DNA of 64,000 nt from Bacteroidota bacterium (GTDB taxonomy: Bacteria > Bacteroidota > Bacteroidia > Bacteroidales > F082): contig JAERTD010000040.1 of NCBI GenBank assembly GCA_016845175.1, positions 1 to 64,000 on the forward strand. The letters run 5' to 3'. Shown here piece by piece: positions 45,233 through 54,072 of this stretch (its first letter is position 1; each line of letters opens with the position of its first letter). Made by a program: the position numbers and the translations under genes. The notes beneath the pieces were generated by a model. That model was not told the DNA's origin. It saw only the letters and a program-made list of their open reading frames with translations, and ran no database searches.

Positions 45233-46504
45233 TTAATACTCCAACCATTCAAGTTTTACTTCATCAAGACGGTTGTCTGTGGATTGCAAAACGGTAAACA
45301 AAAAAGGATGAACCTCTATCCTTTCATTGTTGTTGGGAATGCTTTCATGATAGTGGATGATAAAACCTGCCAGGGTTTCATATTCGTCGGATACCGGAAT
45401 ATCGAGTTTGTATTTTTCGTTGAGGTAATCAATTTCCAGGCGGGCAGAAAATAAAAAAGTGTTTTCTGACAATTGTTTCTCACGGTTTTCCTCTTTGTCG
45501 TATTCATCTTCTATTTCACCAAAGATCTCCTCGATGATATCTTCCATGGTAACAATACCTGAGGTGCCTCCAAATTCATCTACAACGATGGCCATACTTC
45601 GATGGCTTTTAATGAATTTATCCAACAATGTTTTGGCCATGGTGGTCTCCGGGTATACTTCTACTTTTCTGAGAATATCTTTTATTTTTGATGGTTTTCT
45701 GAACAGGTCGTAAGCATGTACATAGCCCAATAAATTATCAATGGACTCCTTATACACCATGATCTTGGAATGCCCTGTTTCGGTAAACAATTCATTGACC
45801 CTGTCAAGGTCTTCATCAATTTCCACAGCTTTTATGTCTGTTCTGGGTACCATACAATCCCTAAGCTTTACATTTTTGAATTCCATGGCATTCTGTATCA
45901 TCTGTATCTCCTGATTGATCTCAACCTCAGCTTCACGATCTGGTTTATAATCCTTCACATATTCTTCCAGGTCAATGGCACCAAAACTATAGGCTGCTTT
46001 ACTCAACGGAATCCTGAATACCTGTGTTAATAGTATCTCAGATAAACCAATATAGATGAGAATCAGTGGGTAGAAAAGCACATAAAATAACCAGACAGGC
46101 ATGGCAAACACCTTGAGTATGCTGTTTGGGTTGATTCTGAACAGAATTTTAGGGATGAACTCGGCAGTTAAAAGAATCAGTAAAGTAGAGATGATGGTTT
46201 GGGCAAGCAGCACCAACATATCTGAATTGAAGTTGGGAGACAGCATGTCGATGAGGATGGGCTCCAGCCATTTGGCCATGGCAATACCGTAAACCACTAA
46301 AGCTATATTGTTCCCCAACAATAGCGCACCAATGAATCGGGAGCTGTTGTTGTAAAATATGTTTAGAATGCGAGAGGAGACAAACTTCCGTTTAAAATCG
46401 AGCTCATGCTTCAGTCGGTTGGAGCTTACAAATGCTATTTCCATTCCCGAAAAAAAACCGGAGAGAAGGAGCATGGAAATGATGATAAGACCGGTACTAT
46501 CCAT
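45233..46504 (-). CDS. CNNM/HlyC-CorC family membrane protein
   Basis: 423 residues. An N-terminal DUF21 (CNNM) domain has four membrane segments to about residue 180 and contains GMEIAFVSSNRLKHEL. Two CBS domains lie at about 205-330 (MVPRTDIKAVEIDEDL, ...SHRSMAIVVDEFGGTSGIVTMEDIIEEI). A C-terminal CorC_HlyC domain follows (FLFSARLEIDYLNEKY...). Relatives are implicated in magnesium/sodium transport or divalent-cation tolerance; GldE in gliding Bacteroidota belongs to the same family. It is 41 bases after lptC and the last gene of the coaX operon. Confidence 0.9.
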   Translation of the reverse strand: MDSTGLIIISMLLLSGFFSGMEIAFVSSNRLKHELDFKRKFVSSRILNIFYNNSSRFIGALLLGNNIALVVYGIAMAKWLEPILIDMLSPNFNSDMLVLLAQTIISTLLILLTAEFIPKILFRINPNSILKVFAMPVWLFYVLFYPLILIYIGLSEILLTQVFRIPLSKAAYSFGAIDLEEYVKDYKPDREAEVEINQEIQMIQNAMEFKNVKLRDCMVPRTDIKAVEIDEDLDRVNELFTETGHSKIMVYKESIDNLLGYVHAYDLFRKPSKIKDILRKVEVYPETTMAKTLLDKFIKSHRSMAIVVDEFGGTSGIVTMEDIIEEIFGEIEDEYDKEENREKQLSENTFLFSARLEIDYLNEKYKLDIPVSDEYETLAGFIIHYHESIPNNNERIEVHPFLFTVLQSTDNRLDEVKLEWLEY

Positions 46505-46545
46505 AAACCGAAACTTTGGCTAAAGGTATGAATTTCGTATACATG

Positions 46546-47112
46546 TTATTCATGGACGGTAGTATCCTCTTCCACTTCAAGAATGGCATTTATGTTGAGA
46601 ATTTCATGTTTTTTAAAGGACTCATCCGCAATCAAACTGTCGCCAAAAACTATTTTATCGGGAGAACTCACTTTTACAAATTTATTGGCCCAAATGATTT
46701 TCTTTTTTTGGTCCCAAACCAGATTCTCAGTATTCAATTGTTCCTGGGTTTGGTAATTGATAACCACTACATCATTTCTTGCTTGCATGAGCTTTCGTTT
46801 CTCGTAAGTGATGCCGTAATTTGCCCGGATGGAAGACTTTTTATTTCCCAGGGTGTCATAAAAAAAGACTTCAAAGCCCTCAGGAAACTCCTGATATGCA
46901 TCTTTTCCGGTATATCGGTTAAGTACTGGAGATCGGAGCACCACCTGCCGGTGACCTGAATCGGTTCTTACATATTCCACATTGTAGCCTGAGACTGCTG
47001 CTGCTGTATCTGTCCGGGTGATTTCTTGTATGGAGGTAATGGAGTTTTCACATGAAAAAAGCACCATTGCCAACAATAGGGCAATGATGCTTATATGGGG
47101 TTTAAGGTTCAT
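46546..47112 (-). CDS. lptC: LPS export protein LptC, lipoprotein form
   Basis: 188 residues. Links the inner-membrane LptB2FG transporter to the periplasmic LptA bridge during lipopolysaccharide export. The N-terminus carries a lipobox (LFSC at about 18-21), as is typical of Bacteroidota LptC, instead of the single membrane anchor of E. coli. The beta-jellyroll core includes SGYNVEYVRTDSGHRQVVLRSPVLNRYT, FEVFFYD, ANYGITYEKRKLMQARNDVVVIN and TENLVWDQKKKIIWANKFVKVSS. It is 21 bases downstream of the TPR protein gene. Confidence 0.92.
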   Translation of the reverse strand: MNLKPHISIIALLLAMVLFSCENSITSIQEITRTDTAAAVSGYNVEYVRTDSGHRQVVLRSPVLNRYTGKDAYQEFPEGFEVFFYDTLGNKKSSIRANYGITYEKRKLMQARNDVVVINYQTQEQLNTENLVWDQKKKIIWANKFVKVSSPDKIVFGDSLIADESFKKHEILNINAILEVEEDTTVHE

Positions 47113-47133
47113 GTTTACAGTAAAGGCAGCGGA

Positions 47134-48507
47134 CTACTTAGCCGCTCTGACTTTGGTTTTTTCCCCAATCCAACAACTTACTGTATACTCATCACCTTCG
47201 GTTAAATCGTAGAAAAACAATACCTCTGTAGGAGGAAAGTGTGCCTGATAAGAACGGATCCTTTTGTTCATGGCATCTGTTAGTTCAGGATCAACCCTTT
47301 TTGCTTTTTGATATTTGTCAACGGCTGCCCAATAGGCTACTTTACGGGTAAGGTCGTTGTCGCCACAGGCTTTGGCACTGGCAGCATACATATCACCGAT
47401 AATAACGTAAGGGTTACCGTCTTCAGGATTAAGCTTGGCAGCCTCCATAGCCATTTGTCGTGCGCGTGGGTAATTATCCAAAGCGCGGTAAACTTCAGCC
47501 AGGAAGATGTAGGCATCGTCCACCTTAGTTACATTTTCCATTTTAGTGGCTTCTTCCATATAAGGAATCGCTTCCTTAAAACGGCTTTGTTTCATCATCA
47601 TTTTACCAATAAGATAAGCCGATTCCGGGGATGGATCCAATTCATATAAGGCAACAGTGCTTTCAAAATATAATGGATCGTCTATACATTTCTTTTTATC
47701 CAGGAGAGAGGTTATCTTGCGGAGCAACTCAATATCATCGGGTGCTTTGTCAAATTTTTGCTGATAAATACGCACCAGATCCGGGCACTGGGCAAAGGGA
47801 CTAAAAGTGTTTTCAATATTGCCAATAATGTTTTCGAATTCGGCTTGTTTTTTAGCATTACCTTCTTCCATGGCCAGCATCAGTTTGGTATCCAGATAAC
47901 CGGTCAGGCGATCGTAAGTTTCCACTACTTGTGCAGTATCAATTTCACCATGTTTGGCCATTTTGGTAATTGCTCTAAAGAAGTAGATAAATACGGGTCC
48001 CGCAGTTTTATCTCCATCAATGTCGAATGACTCTCTTAAGAGTTCAGAAACTTCAACATAAGCGCTGGGACGAAGTTTGTAAAGGTCAACACCCATACGG
48101 CCTAAAATTTTTCCTTTTTTGGCTGGGTAATACTCAATGCGTCTTTTGTAAATCAGCATTAGTGAATCAATCATCTGTTCCTTGATATCCTTATTTTCTG
48201 ATTTGGATACCTTATGTTTGACCATTTTAACACCATCAATATAGATATTCTGACTTGCCCTTGGACAGTTATCGAATACCCAACGCCATGGACCATAGGC
48301 GTCGTCGATGGCAGTATTTTTATAACGGCTTCCTTTCCATTGTTTATAAAATTCCCTGTAAAGGGATAGGTTCATAACACAAGTTACGCTGTCTTTTCCG
48401 TATTTTGATCCATCATCTTTAGGATTGGCAATGCCAAAGTCTTCAGTAGCAAATGAGCTAAGACTAAATCCCAGAGCGAGTAAAAAAACGAGTGCTTTAA
48501 CTTTCAT
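47134..48507 (-). CDS. Secreted TPR protein
   Basis: 457 residues with signal peptide 1-20 (ends SSFAT). At least three tetratricopeptide repeats lie in about 285-400 (AYLIGKMMMKQSRFKEAIPYMEEA, AYIFLAEVYRALDNYPRARQMAMEA, and NPEDGNPYVIIGDMYAASAK), with further helices before. The first part carries CVMNLSLYREFYKQWKGSRYK and Cys residues. A periplasmic scaffold role in envelope assembly is plausible from its constant place between the FadL-like barrel and lptC in Bacteroidota genomes; no activity can be assigned. Confidence 0.85.
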   Translation of the reverse strand: MKVKALVFLLALGFSLSSFATEDFGIANPKDDGSKYGKDSVTCVMNLSLYREFYKQWKGSRYKNTAIDDAYGPWRWVFDNCPRASQNIYIDGVKMVKHKVSKSENKDIKEQMIDSLMLIYKRRIEYYPAKKGKILGRMGVDLYKLRPSAYVEVSELLRESFDIDGDKTAGPVFIYFFRAITKMAKHGEIDTAQVVETYDRLTGYLDTKLMLAMEEGNAKKQAEFENIIGNIENTFSPFAQCPDLVRIYQQKFDKAPDDIELLRKITSLLDKKKCIDDPLYFESTVALYELDPSPESAYLIGKMMMKQSRFKEAIPYMEEATKMENVTKVDDAYIFLAEVYRALDNYPRARQMAMEAAKLNPEDGNPYVIIGDMYAASAKACGDNDLTRKVAYWAAVDKYQKAKRVDPELTDAMNKRIRSYQAHFPPTEVLFFYDLTEGDEYTVSCWIGEKTKVRAAK

Positions 48508-48528
48508 GATTAGTATGTTTATTTGGTA

Positions 48529-49815
48529 TTATTGATATCTGCGTTTGAAGAACCAACGTTCAAATATAGAAACTCCAAGTGTAAAATTGACGAAATTTTC
48601 CTGTATCAAGTTGTCTTGTGTGGTCCCTCTTCTTCCCAATTCAACACCGATATCCAAAGCGGTTTTTGATTTCCTCATGGGGAAACTAAATCCAAAATTT
48701 ATGCCAAATTCATCTATATTATGGTTGAGCAGGCTAATATACGACCGTGTATAGTGTACCCCTGCCCGATAGGTCATTCGGCTAAACAGTGAGGATATGC
48801 TGGTATGTTTAGGCATGAACTCACCACCGATGGCAGCTTTCCACGAGTTTTCCAAATTGCCTGGCTCGCCAAAGCCTTCATAATTTTCCCAGTTTTGCCA
48901 TTCGAAATCTGCTCCAACGAGCCATTTGTCTGGTTTCTTCAATACGAAACCACCACCCAATCGTAAGGGAAGGGCTATTTTTCCTTTTTCATCTGGTTCG
49001 TAACGAATGGTATCGACAACTTCTTCAACTATTTCATCATAGCCACCAGTAAAAGTAGTAACCAGTGAATTTCGCTTGGCTGCAAAATTAATGGTTGGAG
49101 CTCCTACTAAGGCTAAGGTCAATATTTTTTCATTCTTTAGATGCAGGTCATATTGAAACCCCATATCAAAAGTCACCCCTTGCCCCTGAACCACATTTTC
49201 CTTTTTGGCTCCCAGAATGAAAAGAGAATCAGGAAATAGCACCCTGCTGCTTCGTGTACTTCTACCAAACAAATAGGATACATTGAAACCGGCCCTGAGA
49301 TCATCGGTGATGATAAAACCATTACCCCAATACACTTCATTCAGGCCACCTTCTCCGGAGAGTTTGTTGATAACATTGGTAAAATTGTATTCCTGCATGT
49401 CGATAGCAATCTCAACATCATACCCAATGTCACTAAAAGGTAAAATACCCACGCTGGAACGCCACCACCGGGTAACCGGAAATCCCATTGAGATATAGCT
49501 TAAGGTTACATTATTGCCGCTTTCACTCAATGCGTTGGTTTTTAAATTGGTCACATTGGCATTCAAACCTACTTCAAAAATAAAAGTGGTTGAATCAAAA
49601 GCAGCATAAGAAGCCGGATTGGCGGGGTTGATCATGCTCGGGTCGGAATATCCATAAGCCAAGCCCCCCATACCCATAGTTACAGGATGTACATTTCTGC
49701 CACTAAGTTCGCCAAGTCCGTATCTTGAATATGGCGAATTGATCTTATTCTGAGCCTGGGAAATCATTCCCAGTAACAGAAAAATAATTAGTAATCGAGC
49801 CCTGCTAACCTTCAT
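48529..49815 (-). CDS. Outer-membrane beta-barrel protein, FadL/PorV-like
   Basis: 428 residues with signal peptide 1-21 (ends ISQAQ). The mature start NKINSPYSRYGLGEL is a known opening for Bacteroidota proteins of this genomic position. The rest is a transmembrane barrel with NPANPASYAAFDSTTFIFEVGLNAN near the start and ending FVNFTLGVSIFERWFFKRRYQ. The family is distantly related to FadL/TodX channels. It could carry hydrophobic compounds or assist outer-membrane assembly; the exact role is unknown. Its first codons overlap the 3' end of coaX by 11 bases, so the two are translationally coupled. Confidence 0.87.
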   Translation of the reverse strand: MKVSRARLLIIFLLLGMISQAQNKINSPYSRYGLGELSGRNVHPVTMGMGGLAYGYSDPSMINPANPASYAAFDSTTFIFEVGLNANVTNLKTNALSESGNNVTLSYISMGFPVTRWWRSSVGILPFSDIGYDVEIAIDMQEYNFTNVINKLSGEGGLNEVYWGNGFIITDDLRAGFNVSYLFGRSTRSSRVLFPDSLFILGAKKENVVQGQGVTFDMGFQYDLHLKNEKILTLALVGAPTINFAAKRNSLVTTFTGGYDEIVEEVVDTIRYEPDEKGKIALPLRLGGGFVLKKPDKWLVGADFEWQNWENYEGFGEPGNLENSWKAAIGGEFMPKHTSISSLFSRMTYRAGVHYTRSYISLLNHNIDEFGINFGFSFPMRKSKTALDIGVELGRRGTTQDNLIQENFVNFTLGVSIFERWFFKRRYQ

Positions 49816-50533
49816 TAAAATCTAAGATTTTCTTTAAGCCTACCCACACAATATTAGGGAGTGCAAAGATGTTATTTTTTAAGTATTTATCAAAATAATT
49901 ATGATCCCCACCGCTAAGTATTATCAAGAGGTCTGGAAATTGACTTTTATGGTCTGTAATTATGCCATCCACTTCTGCTAAAACACCTTGGTGAACGCCT
50001 GAAAGTATGGCTTTTTGAGTGCTGTCTCCAACGAGAGCAGTCTCACTTTCCAGCTCCGGTTCAACTAACGGAAGTTGTGACGTAAAAGTATGCATGGCTT
50101 TAAAGCGCATTTTTATACCCGGACTGATGCTGCCACCCAGATAATTTTTGTCGCTGGTGATCAAATCATAGGTGATACAGGTGCCTGCATCGATTACCAA
50201 TACATTTTTGTTGGGATATAAGGCGAGTGCTCCAGCTACTGCTGCAATTCGGTCATTACCCAGGGTGTCGCTCTTGTATTGGTTGATAAAGGGTAAAGGT
50301 GTGTTGACATCCAACAATATGCATTTACAATATGTCTCAATATAATTCCGCATGCCTGACGGGGCCTCCTTTACGCTGGAGATGATCGAGGCACTGATAC
50401 CAGGGAATTTTTCAAAAATGGCATCGATGGCAGCATGCTCAAATGCTTCAGTACGTTCACTATGAATGATAGTGTTTCCTTCAAAAACGGCTATTTTGGT
50501 GTAGGTATTACCAATATCTACGATCAGTTCCAT
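49805..50533 (-). CDS. coaX: Type III pantothenate kinase
   Basis: 242 residues from the ATG at 50533 (an ATG at 50545 would add four residues before the conserved MELIVDIGNT). First step of coenzyme A synthesis: phosphorylates pantothenate. ASKHA fold with the phosphate loop DIGNTYTK at 6-13, LGNDRIAAVAGA, adenosine segment VLVIDAGTCITYDLI, GGSISPGIKMRF and a final ILSGGDH. Feedback inhibition by CoA is absent in type III enzymes. It is the first gene of an operon of envelope genes, with a -7 box just upstream. Confidence 0.95.
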   Translation of the reverse strand: MELIVDIGNTYTKIAVFEGNTIIHSERTEAFEHAAIDAIFEKFPGISASIISSVKEAPSGMRNYIETYCKCILLDVNTPLPFINQYKSDTLGNDRIAAVAGALALYPNKNVLVIDAGTCITYDLITSDKNYLGGSISPGIKMRFKAMHTFTSQLPLVEPELESETALVGDSTQKAILSGVHQGVLAEVDGIITDHKSQFPDLLIILSGGDHNYFDKYLKNNIFALPNIVWVGLKKILDFNEG

Positions 50534-50555
50534 GAAAGTCAGCATTTTGCTGTGA

Positions 50556-50563
50556 CAAAAGTA
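50556..50563 (-). promoter_or_regulatory. -7 box of the coaX operon
   Basis: TACTTTTG on the minus strand, a perfect TAnnTTTG, 22 bases before the coaX ATG. No TTG is found at the expected distance. Confidence 0.5.
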
Positions 50564-50600
50564 CGATTCCCTTGTACACCATTTTATTTTTTAAGTTTTT

Positions 50601-50630
50601 TTTGGAAAACTAAAAAATTGTGTACTTTTG
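50601..50630 (+). promoter_or_regulatory. Promoter of tRNA-Phe
   Basis: TTTG at 50601-50604, 18 bases, TACTTTTG at 50623-50630, followed by CCGCC. This fits the Bacteroidota housekeeping consensus almost exactly. It ends 28 bases before the tRNA. Confidence 0.72.
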
Positions 50631-50658
50631 CCGCCTCTTCCGAGCAATAATCGGTGAT

Positions 50659-50731
<73 letters not shown>

Positions 50732-50742
50732 CTTCCAGAATC

Positions 50743-50779
50743 AAAAACCCTTATCTGATACAAACAGATGAGGGTTTTT
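50743..50779 (+). terminator. Terminator of tRNA-Phe
   Basis: Stem AAAAACCCTTATCTG/CAGATGAGGGTTTTT (one wobble) with a seven-base loop, running into seven T. Twelve bases after the tRNA. Confidence 0.9.
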
Positions 50780-50921
50780 TTATGTGTAATTTCCAATTGC
50801 TGGCGCGAAGATTCTGGAGGGCGGATCCTTCACGTGCCATTCATTAGAACCTTGTTGAGCAAGTCCAAGTGAAGCGATGCTTAACACTTAAACTATATGC
50901 TGCGCTTAAAAATAGGTCAAA

Positions 50922-50951
50922 AAAAAGCCCTGCATTCCTGCAGGGCTTTTT
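50922..50951. terminator. Terminator of hppA, bidirectional
   Basis: Stem AAAAAGCCCTGCA/TGCAGGGCTTTTT with a four-base loop. On the minus strand it ends in a T-run. It is 21 bases after the hppA stop at 50972. Confidence 0.88.
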
Positions 50952-50971
50952 GAAAATTCTTGGTACTAGTA

Positions 50972-53347
50972 TCAGCATCCATCGACTTCAGAAACCATTA
51001 CAAACTGACCATCTGTATCAACAGAAACAACTTCGCTAAAATTGATGCTTGCAGGCTGAGAGGGCTGTGATTTCATGGAAGTAGCTTTGTTAACTTCATG
51101 GGGATCTTCATCACCACCCATAAAATATTCTACCCCTACAGGGGTTTGATCCGACTGCGATTTATTGATGTCAAGTGCAATGCTGGGCGCAATTACCAGG
51201 GCAACAATTGACATCAGCTTCAACAAAATGTTCAATGATGGACCAGAAGTATCCTTGAACGGATCACCTACGGTATCACCAACCACAGTGGCCTTATGAG
51301 AATCACCACCTTTGGTATGATGTACATCTTCATGGGTAACACCCTCTTCCACCATTTTTTTGGCATTATCCCAGGCGCCACCAGCATTGGATTGGTAGAT
51401 GGCCAGCAAAACACCAGATGCAGTTACACCGGCCAATAATCCACCAAGCATTTCAGCACCTCCAATATAACCAACCAGGGCAGGAGCAATAATGGATAGC
51501 AAACCAGGTAATACCATTTCCTTTAGGGAAGCTTTGGTAGAAATTTCCACACATTTTTCATATTCAACAGCACCATCGGCTGCATCAAATACTTTTCGGT
51601 CTTCTTCAGTGATATGGGTCAGGTCGGAATCATATTTTTTCATGATGCCCAAGGCTGATTTTAACTCAGGAATATCCCTGAACTGTCTGCGAACCTCATT
51701 GATCATTGACTTGGCGGCTCTTCCCACAGCGCCCATGGCCATGGAAGAAAACAGGTAAGGCAACATACCACCCACCAAAAGACCAGCCATAATATGTGGC
51801 TTGGAAATATCAATATTAATCACATTGGCTTGTTGCATATAGGCTGAAAACAAGGCCAGAGCTGTTAAGGTAGCTGAGGCAATGGCAAATCCTTTTCCAA
51901 TGGCTGCAGTGGTGTTTCCAACGGCATCCAGTTTGTCTGTGCGCTGTCTGACTTCCTTGGGTAATTCGGTCATCTCAGCAATACCACCAGCATTGTCGGC
52001 GATGGGACCATAAGCATCCACAGCCAATTGAATACCAGTGTTGGCAAGCATAGCCACAGCAGCTATGGCAATACCATACAATCCTGCAAAATGATAAGAA
52101 AGTATAATGGCCACTGCCAATCCGATTACAGGAATAGCTGTGGAACGCATTCCGAGACCGAGGCCAGCAATAATGTTGGTGGCGGCACCCGTATGTGATT
52201 GTTCTACCAATCGTCTTACAGGACCTTTACCTGTTGCAGTATAGTATTCCGTAATCTTTCCTATGGCGATACCAATACCCAGACCAACCAGGGTTGCGAA
52301 ATATACTTTGTTTGCAGTAAAGGTGATGGCTTCACCTCTGTTGTTAATGTAATCCCAGCTTTCAGGTAAGAATGCATGAATAAGAAAATAGGAACCGGCA
52401 AGCATAATGAGCGCAGAAACCAATTCACCGGTATCCAGTGCTTTTTGTGGATTTCCGTTTTCCCTGACCTTTACAAAGAAGGTTCCGATAATGGAAGTTA
52501 CAATACCAAGCGCTGCCAGAGTCAGTGGTAAAATCACAGGACCCAAAGCAAATGAACTACTGAAGGCAGGAAGGCTTACAAAAGCAGCTCCCAATACCAT
52601 AGCTGCAATGATTGACCCCACAAAAGATTCAAAAAGGTCAGCACCCATTCCGGCTACATCACCCACATTATCACCCACATTATCCGCAATGGTTGCCGGA
52701 TTCAACGGATGGTCTTCAGGAATTCCTGCTTCCACTTTACCCACAAGGTCGGCACCCACATCAGCAGCTTTGGTATAAATACCTCCACCCACACGGGCGA
52801 ATAAAGCAATGGATGAGGCACCCAAAGAAAAGGCAGAAATTACATTGAGAACGGTTTCCAATCCCCATTCCAAACCAAAGGCAGAGTTGAAGATCAAAAA
52901 GAGTAGGCTAATGCCCACCACACCAAGAGACACTACGCCGATACCCATGACAGAGCCTCCATTAAAGGCAACTTCAAGGGCCTTGTTTAAGGAGGTTTGA
53001 GCTGCATAAGTTGTTCTGACATTGGCCTTGGTCGCTATTCGCATACCAATAAACCCAGCCAAACCTGACAGGAAAGCTCCGGATATAAATGAAATAACCA
53101 CATAGCCATTGGAAGTGGTTTCGTTGGTGCTTTTAATAAAAAGTAAAACGGCTACTGCCGCCACAAAAACACCCAGTATTTTGTATTCTGCCTTCAAAAA
53201 GGCCATGGCACCATCACTAATGTGTTTGGCAATTGTGCTCATTTTTTTGTTGCCAACCTCCTGCTTACTGACCCATTTGGATTTCCAAATGATAAATATA
53301 AAGCCCAGAAGTGCGGCGAATGGTAGTAGGTAAATAATTTGATCCAT
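50972..53347 (-). CDS. hppA: Membrane-bound ion-pumping pyrophosphatase
   Basis: 791 residues, about sixteen membrane segments. Couples pyrophosphate hydrolysis to proton or sodium transport. Catalytic Asp-rich loops are [38 protein letters not shown] and, near the C-terminus, [19 protein letters not shown]. The motif [10 protein letters not shown] has Ala where potassium-independent enzymes have Lys (GNTTKA), which predicts potassium dependence. Sodium versus proton specificity I cannot read. After the last membrane segment there is an unusual hydrophilic tail of 66 residues (726-791) ending in Cys. The gene has a long leader with a predicted hairpin and a palindrome. Confidence 0.96.
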   Translation of the reverse strand: MDQIIYLLPFAALLGFIFIIWKSKWVSKQEVGNKKMSTIAKHISDGAMAFLKAEYKILGVFVAAVAVLLFIKSTNETTSNGYVVISFISGAFLSGLAGFIGMRIATKANVRTTYAAQTSLNKALEVAFNGGSVMGIGVVSLGVVGISLLFLIFNSAFGLEWGLETVLNVISAFSLGASSIALFARVGGGIYTKAADVGADLVGKVEAGIPEDHPLNPATIADNVGDNVGDVAGMGADLFESFVGSIIAAMVLGAAFVSLPAFSSSFALGPVILPLTLAALGIVTSIIGTFFVKVRENGNPQKALDTGELVSALIMLAGSYFLIHAFLPESWDYINNRGEAITFTANKVYFATLVGLGIGIAIGKITEYYTATGKGPVRRLVEQSHTGAATNIIAGLGLGMRSTAIPVIGLAVAIILSYHFAGLYGIAIAAVAMLANTGIQLAVDAYGPIADNAGGIAEMTELPKEVRQRTDKLDAVGNTTAAIGKGFAIASATLTALALFSAYMQQANVINIDISKPHIMAGLLVGGMLPYLFSSMAMGAVGRAAKSMINEVRRQFRDIPELKSALGIMKKYDSDLTHITEEDRKVFDAADGAVEYEKCVEISTKASLKEMVLPGLLSIIAPALVGYIGGAEMLGGLLAGVTASGVLLAIYQSNAGGAWDNAKKMVEEGVTHEDVHHTKGGDSHKATVVGDTVGDPFKDTSGPSLNILLKLMSIVALVIAPSIALDINKSQSDQTPVGVEYFMGGDEDPHEVNKATSMKSQPSQPASINFSEVVSVDTDGQFVMVSEVDGC

Positions 53348-53399
53348 TGTGATAAGTTAAATTTTTGAGATTGAATATGATTTTATATAATCAATTAGG

Positions 53400-53413
53400 T
53401 AGGTAATTACCTA
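53400..53413. promoter_or_regulatory. 14-base perfect palindrome upstream of hppA
   Basis: TAGGTAATTACCTA, fully symmetric, 53 bases before the hppA start. It could be an operator for a dimeric regulator or an RNA hairpin in the leader. Confidence 0.4.
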
Positions 53414-53563
53414 AATAAATCGAAGTGTTTATGATTCAGTTTCTTTTGTAATTCATTAATAATGAGTCCGTAAAAAGTATTGTGTCTTCAGAGTACTCAG
53501 GCTAAACAGCTTGTAATTAAGTTGACAAACCAAGAGGCTGATGTTCACATTTTTGGGTTAAAT

Positions 53564-53610
53564 GTGGGTCGGTATTGTTTTGGTTTACCAATGACAATGC
53601 ATTGACCCAC
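53564..53610 (-). promoter_or_regulatory. Hairpin at the 5' end of the hppA leader
   Basis: GTGGGTC at 53564-53570 pairs with GACCCAC at 53604-53610, and ATTG at 53574-53577 with CAAT at 53595-53598. On the plus strand TTTTTATT follows, so a plus-strand terminator is an alternative reading, but no plus-strand gene precedes it. Confidence 0.4.
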
Positions 53611-53624
53611 TTTTTATTAGGCGG

Positions 53625-53655
53625 CAAAACTAAAATATTAATTGATATATTCAAA
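53625..53655 (-). promoter_or_regulatory. Promoter of hppA
   Basis: Read on the minus strand: TTTG (53655-53652), 19 bases, TAGTTTTG (53632-53625), then CCGCC. It matches the full TTTG-N19-TAnnTTTG consensus. Confidence 0.7.
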
Positions 53656-53768
53656 TATAAAATCCTAGAAATTAGCCATCCATGCAACCGATTGCGGTAT
53701 TTAGATAATGGCTGACCGATTTTTTACTTGTTGGAGCTTGATAAGAATTCAATTATTTTAGCCCCCGG

Positions 53769-53942
53769 ATGCCCAAGAAAAAGAAAACACATCAGTCATG
53801 TCTTTGCAAATTAAGCAAGAAGGAAGTGGAACAGGATCTTGCACGGATTACAGAGATTGTTAGCCAAGCCAATTATATTTGTACAAAATGCGCACGTGTA
53901 GCCTCGAAGGAGAAATATTTATGTCATCCAAAAGCACTCTAA
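53769..53942 (+). CDS. 57-residue basic Cys-motif protein
   Basis: ATG at 53769, stop at 53940-53942. The protein begins MPKKKKTHQS, then CLCKLSKKEVEQDL, a helix, and YICTKCARVASKEKYLCHP. Cysteines at 11, 13, 38, 41 and 52 plus His 53 give C-x-C ... C-x2-C ... C-H, compatible with one zinc site. Very basic ends suggest nucleic-acid or ribosome binding. I think I have seen close relatives next to pyrophosphatase or metabolic genes in Bacteroidota, but cannot name a family. It lies between divergent hppA and pfkA. Confidence 0.65.
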   Translation: MPKKKKTHQSCLCKLSKKEVEQDLARITEIVSQANYICTKCARVASKEKYLCHPKAL

Positions 53943-54012
53943 TATCAGTTCTGGCAAAGAAACACATACCTTTTACATCAATCGATTGCAGTATTAAATT
54001 GCAGTATAGCCC

Positions 54013-54042
54013 TTGATATTACAGCAGATGTAGCTACTTTTG
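54013..54042 (+). promoter_or_regulatory. Promoter of pfkA
   Basis: TTG at 54013-54015, 19 bases, TACTTTTG at 54035-54042. 30 bases before the ATG at 54073. Confidence 0.7.
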
Positions 54043-54072
54043 ACCGGAATTTGATCGATACAAATTAAACAT

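Larger units (their letters stand above)
53348..53618 (-). other. Long untranslated leader of hppA
   Basis: If transcription starts just after the promoter at 53625-53655, the hppA transcript has a leader of about 270 bases with no credible reading frame: the ATGs I checked stop within a few codons. It holds a hairpin near the 5' end (53564-53610) and a 14-base palindrome near the start codon (53400-53413). I match it to no known riboswitch. Confidence 0.5.

Noticed and set aside
53595-53604. CAATGCATTG, a 10-base palindrome
   Set aside because: It lies within the larger hairpin region and is too short to treat as a separate element.
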